DNA from: Alkanindiges sp.
GTDB lineage: Bacteria > Pseudomonadota > Gammaproteobacteria > Pseudomonadales > Moraxellaceae
Reading direction: 5' to 3'
Assembly (NCBI GenBank): GCA_030152125.1
Contig: JASLIR010000119.1
Location: 1 to 7,305, forward strand
Length of the DNA stretch: 7,305 nt
Shown here piece after piece: positions 1 to 6,301 of the stretch (the first letter of the stretch is position 1; each line of letters opens with the position of its first letter). The position numbers were made by a program, and so were the translations under genes. The notes under the pieces are model-generated. The model saw only the letters and a program-made list of their open reading frames with translations, had not been told where the DNA came from and made no database searches.

Positions 1-1532
1 TGCTGCAATCTGGCGACTGGCTGGTGCCGCGATTAAATGGTTTGCCGTTCTTCCACAAACCACCATTGCTGCACTGGTTAAGCAGTGGCCTGATGGAGGT
101 GTTTGGCGTACACATCTGGGTGCTGCGTCTGGTGCCTGTGGTGGCAGCCATGATTACCCTGCTGGCTATGTTCAGCTTTGTAAAAAAACATGTGAACGAG
201 CAGACGGCTCAGTGGAGCGTACTCGTGCTGGCCACCAGCCTGCTATTTTATGGCAGTAGTCAATATATTAACCATGACCTGCTGGTGGCCTGCTGGATTA
301 GTGTGGCCACCTTCAGCATGGCAGATTTTGTACTCAGCAAAAGCTATAAAAGCCTGTTTATCGCCTATGCAGCCTGTGGCCTGGGTTTTTTATCAAAAGG
401 TTTAATCGGCATTTTAATTCCCGGCATGATTTTACTGCCCTGGGTGCTGGCAACCGGTGCATGGCGCAGGATTCCCGCGATGCTAAATCCGCTGGGTATT
501 TTATTGTTGTTAGCTATTATTCTGCCTTGGCCTTTACTGGTGGAACAGCATTATCCCGGTTTTACGCATTACTTTTTTATCGAGCAGCAATTCAACCGTT
601 TTTCCTCCGGTGAGTTTAACAACAAGCAGCCGTGGATTTTTTATGTGGTATGTTTGCTGCTCAGCTTTTTGCCGTGGTTGCTGCTGATTAAGTTCAGGTT
701 GTTTTCCACTCAGGCTAAGGCCCTGTTGGGTAAGTCAGTCTTTCTTCTACTGCTGTGGTGGGCGGTGTCCTGCATTGTCTTTTTTTCCATTCCGCCTTCC
801 AAGCTGGCCGGTTATATTTTGCCTGCCACCCCGCCACTGGCCGTGTTGATTGCCATAGCGCTCGGGCAATTGAATAGTACAGACATTAAACCCGTCTGGA
901 TACAGCGCTGGGGTGCGGTGTCCTTTCTGGCGTTGCTGGCAGTTTTTCTGCTGGTGAGTCCGTGGACTAAACTGTATTCCAAGGCACAGCAGCAAAATAT
1001 GCATCTGGGTGTGGGGCTGGGTATAGTGCTCAGTATTGTCATACTGGTTCTGTTTGTTTTGATGCTTAAACAGAAAGTTAATGTATTGCAAAGCACGCTG
1101 GTAGCCGCTTTGTGCCTGTGCATAAGCATGACCATTGCGGTAAGGATATTTGACAAGCGTAATAATGCGGATCAACTGGCAGGGGTACAGGCGCTGATTG
1201 ACCCACAAACAACACTGGTATTTTATTACCGCTATTATTATGACCTACCATTTTTATTGAATACGCAACAGCCGGTTTATCTGGTGGCAAACTGGGACAA
1301 AGTCACGGCTGATGGTACTGCCATGCAGTTAAAGGACGGCACGCGCTTTGAGCCTGAGCGGGTGCAGTACCTGATAAGTAATCAGGAGTTTTTGCAAAAG
1401 CTAAGTAGCAGACAAAAACTGGTGGTATTTGCCGATAAGGGTAGTCTGGATAAATTGATGAATGTATCCGGGCAGGTGCTACGCCAGCGTAATTTTGATG
1501 TGTATGTGTTTAAGGCTAAACCGGGCACCTAA
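1..1532 (+). CDS. ArnT/PMT-family (GT39/GT83-like) membrane glycosyltransferase, 5'-truncated by window edge
   Basis: Integral inner-membrane glycosyltransferase of the ArnT/PMT superfamily. These enzymes move a sugar from a polyprenyl-phosphate donor onto lipid A, protein or another acceptor on the periplasmic side. The frame is open from base 3, and the residues before the first GTG (24) already read SGDWLVPRLNG. This matches a conserved segment near residue 45 of ArnT, so the gene starts upstream and about 45 residues are missing; 509 are visible. Next comes FFHKPPLLHW, whose lysine corresponds to the conserved F-x-K-P-P lysine of the family. At least eight hydrophobic segments follow, then motifs HYFFIEQQFNRF, SFLPWLLL and FFSIPPSKLAGYILP, all with clear ArnT counterparts. 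The last 130 residues form a soluble tail. The catalytic Asp-Glu motif of the first periplasmic loop lies outside the window. The exact sugar and acceptor cannot be told, so I give no symbol. Family sure, substrate unknown. Confidence 0.9.
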   Translation, partial: LQSGDWLVPRLNGLPFFHKPPLLHWLSSGLMEVFGVHIWVLRLVPVVAAMITLLAMFSFVKKHVNEQTAQWSVLVLATSLLFYGSSQYINHDLLVACWISVATFSMADFVLSKSYKSLFIAYAACGLGFLSKGLIGILIPGMILLPWVLATGAWRRIPAMLNPLGILLLLAIILPWPLLVEQHYPGFTHYFFIEQQFNRFSSGEFNNKQPWIFYVVCLLLSFLPWLLLIKFRLFSTQAKALLGKSVFLLLLWWAVSCIVFFSIPPSKLAGYILPATPPLAVLIAIALGQLNSTDIKPVWIQRWGAVSFLALLAVFLLVSPWTKLYSKAQQQNMHLGVGLGIVLSIVILVLFVLMLKQKVNVLQSTLVAALCLCISMTIAVRIFDKRNNADQLAGVQALIDPQTTLVFYYRYYYDLPFLLNTQQPVYLVANWDKVTADGTAMQLKDGTRFEPERVQYLISNQEFLQKLSSRQKLVVFADKGSLDKLMNVSGQVLRQRNFDVYVFKAKPGT

Positions 1533-1603
1533 TAGGTTCCCGGAAGTTATGCTTCGATTTTATAAAAAAGCATATCATAGCCCCTGCTTATAAGATCAAA
1601 GGC

Positions 1604-1639
1604 GCAAAAACCGCCTTCGCAGGCGAAGGCGGTTTTTGC
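1604..1639. terminator. Bidirectional intrinsic terminator between the glycosyltransferase gene and serA
   Basis: A perfect 17-bp inverted repeat (1604-1620 with 1623-1639) separated by two bases. In practice the innermost pair opens to give a 4-base loop. The GC core CCGCCTTCGC is flanked by five A on the left and five T on the right, so it works as an intrinsic terminator on either strand. It lies 72 bp after the glycosyltransferase stop and is the likely end of that transcript. Confidence 0.85.
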
Positions 1640-1709
1640 AGTGGGTCCCCTCCAAACCACCCAACCCAAAGCCAGGACATAGTTATAGCTAACATGTGCC
1701 ACAATCCAT

Positions 1710-1744
1710 AAAACAAAGCCCCGGATTATCCGGGGCTTTGTTTT
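1710..1744 (-). terminator. Intrinsic terminator of serA (probably works both ways)
   Basis: Stem with core GCCCCGG / CCGGGGC around an ATTAT loop, extended outwards by A-T pairs (1710-1717 with 1737-1744). Read on the - strand, it starts 20 bp after the serA stop and ends in a T-rich tract, as expected of a rho-independent terminator. The + strand side is also followed by TTTTG, so it can act as a backup for transcription coming from the left. Confidence 0.85.
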
Positions 1745-1763
1745 GCGGTAACGTTTATTGCTA

Positions 1764-2996
1764 TTAGTACAGCACACGTACGCGGATAGTACCTTCAACA
1801 CTATGCAGCGCATCCAGTGCAGCGTCAGATGCAGATGCGTCAACGTCCATCACCAGATAACCTACATCACCACGTGTCATTAAGCTTTGTGCAGAAATGT
1901 TGATGTTCTGCTCGGCAAACAGCGAGTTGATTTTAGACAGTACGCCAGGCACGTTTTTGTGGATGTGCAGCAGGCGGTGCTTGCCTTCGGTCAGTGGCAG
2001 CGCGATTTCCGGGAAATTCACCGCAGACAGGGTAGTACCGTTGTCGGAGTAACGCACAAACTTGTCAGCTACTTCCAGACCAATGTTAGCCTGTGCTTCC
2101 TGGGTAGAACCACCAATATGCGGGGTCAGAATCACGTTGTCCAGGCCACGCAGGGCAGACAGGAATTCTTCATCGTTGGCTTTAGGCTCTTTCGGGAACA
2201 CGTCAATCGCAGCGCCGTTCAGGTGCTTGGATTTAATGGCATCCGCCAGTGCCTCAATGTCCACACACTGACCACGCGCCGCGTTAATAAAGATCGCGCC
2301 TTTCTTCATTTGCGCCAGTTGTTCGGCACGGATGAAGTTACGGGTAGACGGCAGATCCGGCACATGCAGGGATACCACGTCAGAAATGTTAAGCAACTCT
2401 TCCAGGGTGCCTACCTGACGGGCATTACCCAAAGGCAGCTTGGTCACTGCATCGTAGTAAGCTACACGCATACCCAGGCTTTCCGCCAGTACGGACAGCT
2501 GGGAACCAATGGAGCCATAACCTACGATACCCAGTGTCTTACCACGGGTTTCGTATGAGCCTTCTGCTGACTTGCTCCAGCCACCACGGTGTACCAGTGC
2601 GTTTTTCTCCGGGATGCCACGCAGCAACAGAATAGCTTCTGCCAGTACCAGCTCCGCGACGGAACGGGTGTTGGAGTATGGTGCGTTGAATACCGGAATA
2701 CCGCGCAACAGTGCTGCATGCAGGTCTACCTGGTTGGTACCGATACAGAAACAGCCAATCGCAGTTAACTTGTTGGCAGCAGCCAGCACTTTTTCAGAGA
2801 TATGCGTACGCGAACGGATGCCGACAAAGTGCACATCTTTAATCGCTTCGATCAGCGCATCTTCGTCCAGCGCAGTTTTGCGATAGTCGATGTTGGTGTA
2901 TCCGGCCGCGTTCAGAACGTCAATGGCGTTTTGATGCACGCCTTCAAGCAACAGAAAACGGATTTTGTCTTTTTGCAGGGAAAGTTGTTGGCTCAT
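1764..2996 (-). CDS. serA: D-3-phosphoglycerate dehydrogenase
   Basis: Cytosolic NAD-dependent dehydrogenase for the first step of L-serine synthesis, 3-phosphoglycerate to 3-phosphohydroxypyruvate; the E. coli enzyme also reduces 2-oxoglutarate to D-2-hydroxyglutarate. The 410-residue product equals E. coli SerA in length and aligns almost end to end. The substrate domain carries GCFCIGTNQVDL and NAPYSNTRSVAELV. The NAD-binding motif is GYGSIG (159-164). Catalytic residues by motif are R241 (NAARG), E270 (FPKEP) and H293 (TPHIGGSTQEA). The C-terminal ACT domain (about 340-410) keeps the serine-site positions H346, N348 and N366, so feedback inhibition by serine is expected. A start 12 codons upstream (ATG at 3032) is possible. 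I chose ATG at 2996 because GGAG sits 5 bases before it and the N-terminus then matches the family. The gene is divergent from the D-2-hydroxyacid dehydrogenase gene and ends at its own terminator. Confidence 0.97.
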   Translation of the reverse strand: MSQQLSLQKDKIRFLLLEGVHQNAIDVLNAAGYTNIDYRKTALDEDALIEAIKDVHFVGIRSRTHISEKVLAAANKLTAIGCFCIGTNQVDLHAALLRGIPVFNAPYSNTRSVAELVLAEAILLLRGIPEKNALVHRGGWSKSAEGSYETRGKTLGIVGYGSIGSQLSVLAESLGMRVAYYDAVTKLPLGNARQVGTLEELLNISDVVSLHVPDLPSTRNFIRAEQLAQMKKGAIFINAARGQCVDIEALADAIKSKHLNGAAIDVFPKEPKANDEEFLSALRGLDNVILTPHIGGSTQEAQANIGLEVADKFVRYSDNGTTLSAVNFPEIALPLTEGKHRLLHIHKNVPGVLSKINSLFAEQNINISAQSLMTRGDVGYLVMDVDASASDAALDALHSVEGTIRVRVLY

Positions 2997-3084
2997 TACG
3001 GCTCCGTTACAAGGCCAAAAATCTAGCCGCATATGATAGCATATAGCATTGAATTCTTCTCTCTATTCTTATAGGTCGTTTGCG
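2997..3084. promoter_or_regulatory. Divergent promoter region between serA and the D-2-hydroxyacid dehydrogenase gene
   Basis: This 88-bp region must hold both promoters. For serA the best candidate is an extended -10, TGCTATCAT on the - strand (TATCAT at 3038-3033), but its -35 position is poor. On the + strand a TATGAT (3032-3037) overlaps it, with a weak TTACAA 19 bp upstream. The AT-rich core holds GCATAT twice (3029-3034 and 3039-3044), exactly 10 bp apart and so on one face of the helix, plus a third partial copy GCAT at 3046. A shared regulator binding here could couple both genes. The region is certain, the promoter elements are tentative. Confidence 0.4.
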
Positions 3085-4494
3085 ATGAATGCGCCGCTTG
3101 CTTTATCTGCTGTCATACTGGAACAACTAGCCGCCATTGTGGGTGAACAACGGGTCAAGACTGACTCTGAAAGTTTACAGGTATGGGGTAAGGACTGGAC
3201 TAAACATTTTGAGCCAAATCCGTCAGTTATCGTATTTCCAGCGAGCACAGAAGAAGTGCAGGCGATTGTCAAAATAGCCAACCAGCATAACCTTGCAGTT
3301 ACCCCCAGCGGTGGCCGTACCGGGCTTTCTGCTGGTGCAGTGGCAACTAAAGGTGAAATTGTTATAAGCCTGGACCGCATGAACAAGGTGGTTGAGTACT
3401 ATCCGGCAGACCGGATGGTAAAAATTCAGGCTGGTATGGTCACTGAGCAATTACAACAATATGCCGAACAGCAGGGCCTGTATTATCCGGTGGATTTTGC
3501 CTCTGCCGGTTCCAGCCAGATTGGCGGTAACATTGGCACCAATGCGGGTGGTATTAAGGTAATCCAGTACGGTATGACCCGCGAGTGGGTACTGGGTTTA
3601 ACTGTAGTCACCGGCAAGGGCGATATTTTGCACCTGAACAAGGGCATGATTAAAAACGCCACCGGTTATGCTTTGCAGCACCTGTTTATTGGTGCGGAAG
3701 GCACACTGGGTATTGTGACCGAAGCCGAGATCAAACTGGCACGCCAGCCACAGGATTTAAAGGTATTGGTGCTGGGTACACCGGATTTTGCTTCCGTGAT
3801 GCCTATTTTACATGCCTTCCAGCAACGTATTGACCTGACCGCCTTTGAGTTTTTTGGCGAACTGGCCATGCAGAAGGTACTGGATGCAGGCCATGTATCG
3901 CGTCCATTTGAAACCCAGTGTCCGTTTTATGTGCTGCTGGAGTTTGAAGGCCGCTTTGAGGCAGTGGTTGACGATGCCATGAGCATTTTTGAACACTGCA
4001 TGGAGCAGGGTTGGGTGCTGGATGGTGTGATGAGCCAGACACAGACTCAGGCTGCTAACTTGTGGCGCTTGCGCGAAGATATCTCCGAGACTATTGCACC
4101 GTTTACCCCGTACAAGAACGATATTTCCGTGCTGATTACCCATGTACCGGCTTTTATTGCCGATATTGATGCCATTGTGTCCAGCAGCTACCCAGACTTT
4201 GAAATTTGCTGGTTTGGCCATATTGGTGATGGCAACCTGCACCTGAATATTTTAAAACCGGCCAACCTGACTAAAGACGAGTTCTTTGACAAGTGCAAAG
4301 GGGTGAACGTGCAGGTGTTTGAAACCGTGAAAAAATACAACGGTTCCATTTCTGCCGAGCATGGGGTGGGCATGACCAAAAAGGATTATCTGGATTACAC
4401 CCGTGACCCGGTAGAAATTGGTTACCTGCGCGAGCTGAAAAAGGTGTTTGACCCGAAAGGAATTATGAACCCTGGCAAGATTTTTGATCTTTAA
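3085..4494 (+). CDS. FAD-linked D-2-hydroxyacid dehydrogenase, probably D-2-hydroxyglutarate dehydrogenase (GlcD/D2HGDH family)
   Basis: Flavoprotein that oxidises a D-2-hydroxyacid and passes electrons to an acceptor such as electron-transfer flavoprotein or the quinone pool. The 469-residue product has an FAD-binding PCMH-type domain (about 45-220) with FAD motifs PSGGRTGLSAG (75-85) and IGGNIGTNAGG (147-156). The FAD-oxidase C domain follows, with LWRLRE (R330), K344, GHIGDGNLHLN holding the metal-ligand histidines H379 and H386, SAEHG (E425), and a terminal NPGKIF. Length and residues fit D2HGDH, but D-lactate dehydrogenases and GlcD share much of this, so substrate is inferred mainly from the divergent serA neighbour. 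I chose ATG 3085, with AGG 9 bases upstream, over TTG 3049, which lacks a ribosome site and would add 12 residues. The 88-bp divergence suggests co-regulation with serA. Confidence 0.85.
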   Translation: MNAPLALSAVILEQLAAIVGEQRVKTDSESLQVWGKDWTKHFEPNPSVIVFPASTEEVQAIVKIANQHNLAVTPSGGRTGLSAGAVATKGEIVISLDRMNKVVEYYPADRMVKIQAGMVTEQLQQYAEQQGLYYPVDFASAGSSQIGGNIGTNAGGIKVIQYGMTREWVLGLTVVTGKGDILHLNKGMIKNATGYALQHLFIGAEGTLGIVTEAEIKLARQPQDLKVLVLGTPDFASVMPILHAFQQRIDLTAFEFFGELAMQKVLDAGHVSRPFETQCPFYVLLEFEGRFEAVVDDAMSIFEHCMEQGWVLDGVMSQTQTQAANLWRLREDISETIAPFTPYKNDISVLITHVPAFIADIDAIVSSSYPDFEICWFGHIGDGNLHLNILKPANLTKDEFFDKCKGVNVQVFETVKKYNGSISAEHGVGMTKKDYLDYTRDPVEIGYLRELKKVFDPKGIMNPGKIFDL

Positions 4495-4535
4495 TTAATC
4501 ATTGCTATATGGATTAATTTAGGTCTGAATCTGCG

Positions 4536-4564
4536 AAGCGCGGCGAAATGCCGCGTTTTTTGTT
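4536..4564 (+). terminator. Intrinsic terminator after the D-2-hydroxyacid dehydrogenase gene
   Basis: Six GC pairs (CGCGGC 4539-4544 with GCCGCG 4550-4555) around a GAAAT loop, followed by TTTTTTGTTT. It starts 41 bp after the stop codon, and the next gene begins only about 30 bp beyond it. That gene must therefore be driven by a promoter overlapping or just before this hairpin, or by read-through. Confidence 0.88.
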
Positions 4565-4583
4565 TAGTCGGAATTTATCAGGT

Positions 4584-4590
4584 GAGGTGA
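4584..4590 (+). promoter_or_regulatory. Ribosome binding site that fixes a TTG start
   Basis: GAGGTGA, with the GAGG core 7 bases before TTG 4595. The in-frame ATG at 4613 has only weak purines upstream, so the TTG is the better start. Confidence 0.6.
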
Positions 4591-4594
4591 TTCA

Positions 4595-5071
4595 TTGGAT
4601 TCAGAAAGTTTAATGAGCCTATCGAAGGTGCTGAAGTGGAGTGCTCTGGTTCCTTTGATTTATCTAGTATGGTTTGTTTATAAAAGCTGGTTTAAAAACT
4701 CCATCTCCAAAAAGGAAAAAACTCTAATTATAGCCTTGGTCCTTTTGCCGCCGATACTTTATATAACTTCATGGGTTCCGGCTATTATTGCTGCGATTAA
4801 GGGAATAGATGAGCGAATAGAATCGGGAAATTTTTATATTGCATGCGGTACTTATCAGGGAATGCAATATTTTCCTAAACCAAAGCGATCAGATGCTAAA
4901 GTTGTTTTGGATGATACTTCTACCGTATATGGGTATAGTGAAAAAATTAATCGTGAAGCATTAAAGCAGTTAAAAGTTAATGAAAGAGTCTGTGTCAAAT
5001 ATCTTAAGGACTTGCCTTTGAGAGAAGGCAGCCCGGAAAAAATGATCTTTGATATACAAAAAGAGAAATAA
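4595..5071 (+). CDS. Two-helix membrane protein of unknown function
   Basis: I do not recognise this 158-residue protein. It has two hydrophobic segments, about residues 13-33 and 43-69, separated by a short basic stretch (KSWFKNSISKKEK). These look like a helical hairpin anchoring a soluble C-terminal half of about 88 residues with basic and aromatic content (CGTYQGMQYFPKPKR) and no signature motif that I can name. Sampled lines give about 37% GC, against about 47% in the kinase gene and about 52% in the Thg1-like gene that follow, which suggests a different origin or weak constraint. Start TTG 4595 is chosen for its strong ribosome site; ATG 4613 would shorten it by six residues. The stop is 3 bp before the start of the kinase gene, so the two are probably co-transcribed and translationally coupled. 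A functional link to RNA repair is only an inference from position. Confidence 0.75.
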   Translation: MDSESLMSLSKVLKWSALVPLIYLVWFVYKSWFKNSISKKEKTLIIALVLLPPILYITSWVPAIIAAIKGIDERIESGNFYIACGTYQGMQYFPKPKRSDAKVVLDDTSTVYGYSEKINREALKQLKVNERVCVKYLKDLPLREGSPEKMIFDIQKEK

Positions 5072-5074
5072 CTA

Positions 5075-5524
5075 TTGGAACTCATTATCTTTATAGGCGT
5101 ACAGGGCGCTGGCAAGTCGACTTTCTATCAAGAGCGTTTTTTCCATACCCATATACGCATTAATCTGGACATGCTAAAAACAAAGCATAGGGAAAAATTG
5201 CTGGTACAGGCTTGCCTGCATGCCAAGCAGCCCTTTGTGATTGATAAAACCAACCCAGGCATTGAAGACCGGGTGGCTTATATTGCCCAAGCCAAGGCAC
5301 ATCACTTTAAAGTAGTGGCCTATTGTTTCGATTCCAATTTTGACAACGCCCTGCGGCGCAATAACCAGCGTGAAGGCAAACAAAAAATACCGGAGCTGGG
5401 CTTAAAGTCGGTACTGAAAAAACTGCAACAGCCGAGTTATAGCGAAGGCTTTGATGAAATTTATTACGTAGAAAACCTTGATGAACAAGGGTTTAATATA
5501 AAGGAGATAAAACGTGAAGTTTGA
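5075..5524 (+). CDS. P-loop kinase, polynucleotide-kinase-like (AAA_33/zeta-toxin fold type)
   Basis: Small 149-residue soluble P-loop phosphotransferase. Walker A is GVQGAGKST (8-16). INLDML supplies D32 at the position of the catalytic general base of T4 Pnk-type kinases. VIDKTNPGIEDR (55-66) resembles the DTN element of these kinases, and ALRRNNQREG (92-101) gives lid-type arginines R94/R95 and R99. Together they fit the 5'-OH polynucleotide kinase branch, although small-molecule kinases and zeta-type toxins share the fold. It has no phosphatase or ligase domain. The start is TTG 5075, 3 bp after the upstream stop, with only a weak purine run before it; this places Walker A at residue 8, normal for the family. 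The 3' end overlaps the Thg1-like gene by 11 bp, so a joint role in phosphorylating RNA 5' ends before repair is the natural inference. RNA as substrate is not proven. Confidence 0.85.
   Translation: MELIIFIGVQGAGKSTFYQERFFHTHIRINLDMLKTKHREKLLVQACLHAKQPFVIDKTNPGIEDRVAYIAQAKAHHFKVVAYCFDSNFDNALRRNNQREGKQKIPELGLKSVLKKLQQPSYSEGFDEIYYVENLDEQGFNIKEIKREV
5501..5506 (+). promoter_or_regulatory. Ribosome binding site inside the kinase gene for the overlapping GTG start
   Basis: AAGGAG, 7 bases before GTG 5514 and within the last codons of the kinase gene. It is the strongest Shine-Dalgarno in the unit and decides the GTG start of the Thg1-like gene. Confidence 0.8.
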
Positions 5525-6266
5525 ACAGCTGGATAAAAAGATGCGGGTATTTGAAACCGCACACGACTATTGTGTATTGCCGGAAATTTATATGGTAGTA
5601 CGGCTGGATGGGCGGAATTTTACCCGCCACACCAAAGAAGTATGGGAGCTGGAAGCACCATTTGATGTGCGTTTCCGTGATGCCATGATTCATACCACCA
5701 TGCATTTAATGACCTGTGGTTTTAATGTGGTGTATGGCTATACCCAGAGTGACGAGATTTCCCTGCTGTTGCAGCGTGATGATGTCACCTTTGGCCGTAA
5801 GACCAGAAAACTGATTTCGGTATTTGCCGGCGAGGCCAGCGCGGCCTTTAGTATGCACATGCAGCAGATTGCCTGTTTTGACGCACGGGTGAGCCAGTTG
5901 CCTACAGCGGAACTGGTGCAGGATTATTTTGCCTGGCGGCAGGAGGATGCACACCGTAACTCCCTAAACGCGCACTGTTACTGGTTGCTGCGCAAGCAGG
6001 GGCAGTCGGTACAAGATGCGACGAGTTATTTAATTGGCCGTTCTACTGCGGATAAAAACGAGCTGCTGTTCCAGCATGGCATCAACTTTAACGATTTACC
6101 GGCTTGGCAAAAGCGCGGGGTGGGTGTGTACTGGCAGGATTATGCCAAGCAGGCTATTAATCCGGTAACGCAGGAGGCAGTAAGTACCACGCGACGCAAG
6201 GTGGAGGCGGATTTGGAGCTAAAGCTGGGTGAGGAGTATCAGACGTTTATTCGGGGTTTTGTGTAG
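5514..6266 (+). CDS. Thg1-like protein (TLP), template-dependent 3'-5' RNA polymerase
   Basis: Homologue of eukaryotic tRNA-His guanylyltransferase. Family members activate an RNA 5' end with ATP or GTP and then add nucleotides in the 3'-5' direction; bacterial TLPs such as those of Bacillus thuringiensis and Myxococcus xanthus repair 5'-truncated tRNAs in vitro. The 250-residue product carries VRLDGRNFTRHT (29-40, D32) and GYTQSDEISLLL (75-86, D80/E81). These supply the palm-domain metal ligands equal to human D29, D76 and E77. FDARV, DYFAWRQEDAHRNSLNAH (137-154) and STADKNELLFQHGINFND (177-194) follow in family order. The eukaryotic HINNLYN motif reads HRNSLNA here, as expected of a TLP rather than a true Thg1. 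The N-terminus is right for the family with GTG 5514. Bacterial tRNA-His normally encodes its extra G, so repair is likelier than G-1 addition. Sampled lines give about 52% GC. Confidence 0.93.
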   Translation: MKFEQLDKKMRVFETAHDYCVLPEIYMVVRLDGRNFTRHTKEVWELEAPFDVRFRDAMIHTTMHLMTCGFNVVYGYTQSDEISLLLQRDDVTFGRKTRKLISVFAGEASAAFSMHMQQIACFDARVSQLPTAELVQDYFAWRQEDAHRNSLNAHCYWLLRKQGQSVQDATSYLIGRSTADKNELLFQHGINFNDLPAWQKRGVGVYWQDYAKQAINPVTQEAVSTTRRKVEADLELKLGEEYQTFIRGFV

Positions 6267-6301
6267 TAGGTCGTTTATAAAAATATACTCAGGATTTGAT
6301 C

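Noticed and set aside
747..1208. 153-residue open frame on the - strand
   Set aside because: Antisense shadow of the glycosyltransferase membrane segments.
1547..1843. 98-residue open frame on the - strand across the glycosyltransferase/serA gap
   Set aside because: It runs through both terminator hairpins and overlaps the 3' end of serA in another frame; no ribosome site or protein-like composition.
1887..2558. 223-residue open frame on the + strand
   Set aside because: It lies wholly inside serA in the opposite direction and has arginine/glutamine-rich shadow composition; serA is unmistakable.
3072..3081. TAGGTCGTTT occurring here and again at 6267-6276
   Set aside because: A 10-base match is expected many times by chance in 7.3 kb, and the two contexts differ.
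3049..3084. 12-residue N-terminal extension of the oxidase from TTG 3049
   Set aside because: No ribosome site before TTG, and the extension would run through the promoter region shared with serA; ATG 3085 fits better.
3808..4242. 144-residue open frame on the - strand
   Set aside because: Antisense shadow of the FAD oxidase gene, whose conserved motifs cover the same bases.
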